A DNA stretch of 64,000 nucleotides. It comes from Paenibacillus soyae. Its GTDB lineage: Bacteria > Bacillota > Bacilli > Paenibacillales > Paenibacillaceae. The stretch is taken from positions 186,001 to 250,000 of the forward strand of contig NZ_JANIPJ010000007.1 in the NCBI RefSeq assembly GCF_024623455.1, in the 5' to 3' direction. Under the pieces are notes generated by a model. That model did not search any database and had not been told where the DNA came from. It saw only the letters and a program-made list of their open reading frames with translations. Shown here piece by piece: positions 60,523 to 64,000 of the stretch (positions are counted from its first letter, which is position 1; each line of letters starts with the position of its first letter). The translations under genes and the position numbers were made by a program.

Positions 60523-61269
60523 TTACACCGCGGGCAGCTCCGCCTGCAGCGCGGCTCGCTTGCGGAACGCGGAGCGCGAAAGCAGCACGCTCAGCTCGAA
60601 CAAGCCGCAGAGCGGAATCAAGATAATGAACGCCGACACGAAGTCCGGCGGCGAGATCAAATTCGCGACGATTACGAGCACCAAGTACGCGTATCGGCGG
60701 GACTTGCGGAGACGGTCGGGCGTGAGCAGGCCGATCCGCGTGAGGAACATGACGACGATCGGCAGCTCGAAGGCGGCCGCGATCGGCAGCACGATATTCA
60801 GCATGAAGCTGAAATATTGCGTAGCGCCGTATGTTTCAACGAGGTTCAGTTTGGTTGAAATATCGCTGACGAAAGCATAGCTGATGGGCAGCAACACGGA
60901 ATAGCCGAAGGCGATGCCGATTATTAGGCTAACCGCGCTATAGGGTACATACCGCAGCGCGGCCGAACGTTCATGGGGATGCAAGCCTTGCTTCACGAAG
61001 CCCCACAGCAAATAGAGGGCGGTGGGTAACGTCACGATCGAGGCGATGACAAGCGCGATGTTCATGTACATGCGGACGCCGTCGAACGGAGAGAACACAT
61101 TCCATTCGAGTCCGGAGGCTGGCGGGCTGCTCTTGATATAATCCAGTACATAAGGAGCGGCGAACAGGCCCCCGGCCAAGCAGACGGCGAACACGATCAG
61201 GATGGCGATCAGCTGCTTGCGGAGCTCTACGATATGGCTGAGCAGCGGCATGAGGGGCATCTTGTTCAT
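60523..61269 (-). CDS. tatC: Twin-arginine translocase subunit TatC
   Basis: 248 residues with six membrane spans. TatC hallmarks: HIVELRKQLIAILIVF at the N-terminus (the H-L-x-E-L-R-type motif), SPFDGVRMYMNIALV with the functional Glu/Asp region, and FELPIVVMFLTRIGLLTPDRL with the F-E-x-P motif. TatC recognises the twin-arginine signal of folded exported proteins. No tatA/tatB gene lies in the window. Its start overlaps the TnrA-like gene by 4 bp, and a Tat substrate (FAD oxidase) is encoded divergently, so this is probably a dedicated TatC. Confidence 0.93.
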   Translation of the reverse strand: MNKMPLMPLLSHIVELRKQLIAILIVFAVCLAGGLFAAPYVLDYIKSSPPASGLEWNVFSPFDGVRMYMNIALVIASIVTLPTALYLLWGFVKQGLHPHERSAALRYVPYSAVSLIIGIAFGYSVLLPISYAFVSDISTKLNLVETYGATQYFSFMLNIVLPIAAAFELPIVVMFLTRIGLLTPDRLRKSRRYAYLVLVIVANLISPPDFVSAFIILIPLCGLFELSVLLSRSAFRKRAALQAELPAV

Positions 61270-61529
61270 ACTCGCCTGCCTCCTTCGCGCCGATCGCGCG
61301 CGCTTCTCTCTTTCACCATGCTTTTACGAAGCTCGAACGTATGGAAGCCGTCTCTAAGCTTCCGATGAATTTCCTTCAGCAGCTCCACGTCCTCGAACGA
61401 AAATTTCCTCGAGCCGCCCGACGATCTCTCCGGAAATACAAGCTGTCTGTCCTCGTAATAGCGAATTTGGCGCTCCGTCAATCCCGTCAGTTGTTTCACA
61501 GTACCAATGCTCATGACCTTAAGACTCAT
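61266..61529 (-). CDS. MerR-family regulator of TnrA/GlnR type
   Basis: 87 residues. The N-terminal HTH reads SIGTVKQLTGLTERQIRYYE and DRQLVFPERSSGGSRKFSFE, strikingly like Bacillus TnrA and GlnR (I-G-x-V-x-x-L-T-x-L-x-x-R-Q-I-R-Y-Y-E). It keeps only a short basic tail and lacks the longer C-terminal glutamine-synthetase-binding end of TnrA (about 110 residues). Hence DNA recognition should be TnrA-like while nitrogen sensing may differ. RBS AGGAGG 7 bp ahead of the ATG. Operon with tatC; a matching DNA box lies at 61774-61790. Confidence 0.87.
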   Translation of the reverse strand: MSLKVMSIGTVKQLTGLTERQIRYYEDRQLVFPERSSGGSRKFSFEDVELLKEIHRKLRDGFHTFELRKSMVKERSARDRREGGRRV

Positions 61530-61773
61530 AGCCTCGCCTCCTAGATCGAATGTTGAACTTTTCGAACGAGCACTTACATCTTGTTACATACACGTCAGGA
61601 TACTTCACATTAATTGCTGTTGGGTGAGATTTTAGCAAGTGTCCTTTCCGTTTGACAATGGTCATTGCGAACTAACAAAATCAAATATGGAATAAATTAT
61701 GTGATTTCTATAGGAGGATTAGCCCATATTTAGGAAGTTTATCGAATCGCCATTCCATTGAAGAAATTTTTTA

Positions 61774-61790
61774 TGTAAGAAATCCTTACA
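61774..61790. promoter_or_regulatory. TnrA/GlnR-type nitrogen-control box
   Basis: TGTAAGAAATCCTTACA is a 17-bp inverted repeat matching the published TnrA consensus TGTNANAWWWTMTNACA, recalled from memory, at all fixed positions but one. Its centre lies about 51 bp upstream of the transcription start predicted from the extended -10, the distance seen in TnrA-activated promoters. Confidence 0.75.
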
Positions 61791-61817
61791 AAATTTTGGT
61801 CATGAGCGAATTCCCCA

Positions 61818-61826
61818 TGTTATCTT
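61818..61826 (+). promoter_or_regulatory. Extended -10 of the amine oxidase gene
   Basis: TGTTATCTT gives an extended -10 (TGn with TATCTT). No -35 is present at the proper distance, consistent with an activator-dependent promoter. Of the 61530-61869 gap, the part nearer 61530 (about 61560-61770) is AT-rich and must hold the promoter for the divergent operon; I could not fix it. Confidence 0.55.
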
Positions 61827-61869
61827 CTCGGTGGGTCCACAACGAAGCCGATGAATGGGAGTGAGCGGG

Positions 61870-63471
61870 ATGGAATCGACCAAGACGCCGGAGATGTCCA
61901 GGCGGCAATTTCTAAGCACGGTAGGGAAGCTAGGCGGAGGCGCGGCGGTGTTCAGCATGATGGGGACATTGGGGCTGTTGACGCCGGAGACGCTGAAGGC
62001 GGCGGATTACGAGCCGCCGGATAAGAACGAGCTCGCGATGACCAAGCGGAACGGCAAGAAGGTCGTCATCCTCGGAGCGGGGGTTGCGGGCATGACGGCC
62101 GCATACGAGCTGGGGCTGGCGGGCTACGACTGCACCATCCTGGAAGCCCGTGCCCGTTCGGGGGGCCGGATCTGGTCGGTTCGCCGGGGCACGACGGTAG
62201 CGGAGCTCGGCGCGGCCAAGCAGGTGGCGAGGTTCGACGACGGTCTCTACCTGAATGCGGGGCCGATGCGGATTCCGCAATTCCACGTCACGATGGAGTA
62301 CATTCGCAAATTCGGGATTCCGATCGAACCGTTCGGCAACGTGAACGACCATGCTTATTACTATAACGAGAAAGCCGGCGAGCTATCGGACCGGAAAGTA
62401 AGGAAGCGCGAGGCCAAAGCGGATATACGGGGCTATGTCAGCGAGCTGATGGCGAAGGCCGTGAATCAGAACGCGCTGAACATGCCCCTCACGCCGGAAG
62501 AGAAGGAGAAGCTCGTCGCGTATCTCCGGTCTGAGGGCGGGCTGGACGCGGATTTGTTCTACAAAGGCTCATCGCGCGGCGGCTACAAGGATGAGCCAGG
62601 CGCGCGTCTCGATGCCGGCGTCATTCGGGATCCGTTCAGCATGAAGGCCATAATCAACTCTGGCTTCGGCAACTATTTAAGCAGCGAATACGGCTACGAT
62701 CAGCAGATGATGATGTTCCATCCGGTCGGCGGCATGGACGCGATCTCGAACGCGTTCGAGAAACGGCTGAAGGGCAAGATCAAGTTCCATTCGGAAGTGA
62801 CCGAAATCAAACAAAGCGGCAGCGGCGTAACGGTCAGCTACAAAAATCTCGCCACGGGCGAGACGAGTCAAATCGAAGGGGAGTATTGCATTTGCACGAT
62901 CCCGCTGTCCGTTCTGAAGAAGATCAAGGCGGACTTCTCGCCGGATATGAAGAAGGCGATCGACAGCGTCGGCTACGCTTCGGCAGGCAAGATCGGCTTG
63001 CAGTTCAAGCGCCGTTTCTGGGAAGAGGACGAGCAAATCTACGGCGGTAACACGCTGACCAATATGGATATTTCGTCGATCTATTACCCGCCGACAGGTT
63101 ACATGCAGAAAAAAGGCCTGCTCCTTGGCTATTACGCCTTTGGCGGGAACGCGGACAGCCTCGGCAAGATGACGTTCCAGGAACGGGAGGCGCACGCGCT
63201 GAAGCAAGGCGCGAAGATTCATCCGCAATACTTCAAGGAATTCGAGTCCTCATTCTCCGTCGATTGGAAAAAAATCAAATACAACGAAGGCGGCTGGGTA
63301 TCCTACTCCGGCGATCAGCGCCAGACCGTCTATCCGACGCTTTGCAAGCCGGACCGAAGAGTGTACCTGGCGGGCGAGCATATCAGCTACATTACGGCAT
63401 GGATGGCGGGAGGGATCGAATCGGCCCGGGCGGTCGTCACCGACATTAACGAGCGCGTTATGAAGGAATAA
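61870..63471 (+). CDS. Tat-exported FAD amine oxidase (flavin monoamine / L-amino-acid oxidase family)
   Basis: 533 residues. The twin-arginine signal SRRQFLS lies at residues 10-16 followed by a Gly/Ala-rich hydrophobic stretch to about residue 45, so the enzyme is exported folded with FAD. The dinucleotide motif VVILGAGVAGMTAAYELGLA and the E-A-x-x-R-x-G-G-R block (LEARARSGGRIWS) follow; the C-terminal FAD motif is YLAGEHISYITAWMAGGIES. Such enzymes oxidise amines or amino acids to imines with release of hydrogen peroxide. GGGAGTGAG fixes ATG 61870. It is followed after 20 bp by an exported RidA-like protein. A TnrA box precedes it. Confidence 0.9.
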   Translation: MESTKTPEMSRRQFLSTVGKLGGGAAVFSMMGTLGLLTPETLKAADYEPPDKNELAMTKRNGKKVVILGAGVAGMTAAYELGLAGYDCTILEARARSGGRIWSVRRGTTVAELGAAKQVARFDDGLYLNAGPMRIPQFHVTMEYIRKFGIPIEPFGNVNDHAYYYNEKAGELSDRKVRKREAKADIRGYVSELMAKAVNQNALNMPLTPEEKEKLVAYLRSEGGLDADLFYKGSSRGGYKDEPGARLDAGVIRDPFSMKAIINSGFGNYLSSEYGYDQQMMMFHPVGGMDAISNAFEKRLKGKIKFHSEVTEIKQSGSGVTVSYKNLATGETSQIEGEYCICTIPLSVLKKIKADFSPDMKKAIDSVGYASAGKIGLQFKRRFWEEDEQIYGGNTLTNMDISSIYYPPTGYMQKKGLLLGYYAFGGNADSLGKMTFQEREAHALKQGAKIHPQYFKEFESSFSVDWKKIKYNEGGWVSYSGDQRQTVYPTLCKPDRRVYLAGEHISYITAWMAGGIESARAVVTDINERVMKE

Positions 63472-63491
63472 AAAAGAGAGGTCGTGAAACG

Positions 63492-64000
63492 ATGGAATTG
63501 AAACGCAACCTGAAAGTTATTGTAGCGACGGCTTTGGTATCCTGCTTCTTGGGAGCTTCCGTCTATGCGGCCGCTACGCCGAATAAGCTTCCGCTGACGC
63601 CGATCCACGAGCCAGAGTTCTACGGAAGTCCGAGCTCGTCCATCGCCAGCGCGGTAGCGGTGCCGGAAGGCGTGGCCACCTTCATGACAAGCGGCACGGT
63701 TCCGCCCCTGCTCAACAAGGACGGCAAGACGGTATACGAGCGTTACGGCAACACGGAGAAGCAGGCCGAAGGCATTCTGTTGAACATCGAGAAGCAGCTG
63801 AAGGAGCAAGGGCTGTCCCTGAACGACGTCATTTATCTCCGGGTATACGTCACTCCGGACGCGGCGCTGGACGGGAAGTTCGATTACACGGGCTGGTTCA
63901 ACGCGTACGCGAAATTTTTCAACACGGAAGCTAATCCGGTCAAGACGGCAAGGTCCACCGTCGGTGTGGCGGGACTCGTCAATTCGGATTGGCTCATCGA
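63492..64000 (+). CDS. Exported RidA/YjgF-family protein, N-terminal part
   Basis: The frame runs off the window after about 169 codons. A Sec-type signal peptide (KVIVATALVSCFLGASVYAAA, cut after about residue 27, shortened here) is followed by a Rid-type fold: IASAVAVPEGVATFMTSGTVPP, GNTEKQAEGILLNIEKQLKEQG, LNDVIYLRVYVTPD, and KTARSTVGVAGL with the region of the catalytic Arg. RidA proteins hydrolyse reactive imine/enamine products of amino-acid oxidation, so an exported member beside an exported amine oxidase makes good sense. RBS GAGAGG; the start follows the oxidase stop by 20 bp. Confidence 0.83.
   Translation, partial: MELKRNLKVIVATALVSCFLGASVYAAATPNKLPLTPIHEPEFYGSPSSSIASAVAVPEGVATFMTSGTVPPLLNKDGKTVYERYGNTEKQAEGILLNIEKQLKEQGLSLNDVIYLRVYVTPDAALDGKFDYTGWFNAYAKFFNTEANPVKTARSTVGVAGLVNSDWLI

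Noticed and set aside
61652-61680. TTGACA at 61652-61657 as promoter of the amine oxidase
   Set aside because: No -10 box at 16-18 bp spacing; the extended -10 at 61818 with the TnrA box fits better.

Overview
The window looks like chromosomal DNA of a fairly GC-rich, Gram-positive, spore-former-type bacterium of the Paenibacillaceae (Paenibacillus or Cohnella kind). The clues are several LplA/LplB/YtcP-type sugar ABC operons without their own ATPase, YesM/YesN-type sensor-regulator pairs, many AraC regulators, a very large cell-wall glycosidase with three SLH domains, strong AGGAGG ribosome sites and frequent TTG/GTG starts. The taxon is inferred from gene content only. There are no rRNA or tRNA genes, no insertion sequences, no prophage and no CRISPR array.

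Layout. 1-7.8 kb: end of a sugar-binding lipoprotein gene, a YesM/YesN pair, an alpha-L-fucosidase (GH29) and a beta-galactosidase (GH35). 7.9-10.9 kb: a zinc-type ArsR repressor overlapping a WYL regulator, then small genes (DinB-like, SnoaL-like, GNAT). 11-17 kb (minus strand): a complete sugar ABC operon and a membrane-anchored AraC sensor-regulator. 17.4-26.7 kb: a membrane protein, GNAT, a TerD-like protein behind an attenuator-like hairpin, an EcsC-family protein, a CDF zinc exporter behind a CzrA-like operator, an ABC-2 exporter pair and a Gfo/Idh/MocA oxidoreductase. 27.5-53.8 kb: a large plant-polysaccharide locus, probably for beta-mannan-type glycans. It has an SLH-anchored multidomain GH5, three sugar transporter sets (one with a frameshifted binding protein), a LacI regulator, a cytoplasmic GH5, a TauE-like permease, a CE1-like esterase, ThuA-like and SDR proteins, an AraC regulator and a GH42 beta-galactosidase. 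54-60 kb: AraC, EamA, TM2-like, phosphatase, LRR and HAD genes. 60.5-64 kb: TatC plus a TnrA/GlnR-like regulator, divergent from a Tat-exported FAD amine oxidase and an exported RidA-family protein that runs off the window.

The most interesting items are these. (1) The 60.5-64 kb block reads as an extracytoplasmic amine/amino-acid oxidation module under nitrogen control: a near-consensus TnrA/GlnR box lies about 51 bp upstream of the predicted start of transcription of the oxidase gene. (2) Four repeat loci share a 51-bp (50-51 bp) period. They comprise two copies of a four-armed palindromic element and three tandem arrays from two unrelated sequence families; units of both families can fold as hairpins. 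(3) A CzrA/SmtB-type operator sits on the promoter of the CDF exporter, 14 kb from an ArsR protein carrying the complete zinc-sensing alpha5 residues. (4) A TerD-like protein is preceded by an intrinsic-terminator structure directly abutting its ribosome site.

Genes work together mainly as glycan-utilisation systems: surface enzymes cut, binding proteins and permeases import, cytoplasmic glycosidases and oxidoreductases finish, and AraC, LacI or YesMN regulators sense. Since no operon has a sugar-type ATPase, a shared MsmX-like ATPase elsewhere in the genome is presumed.
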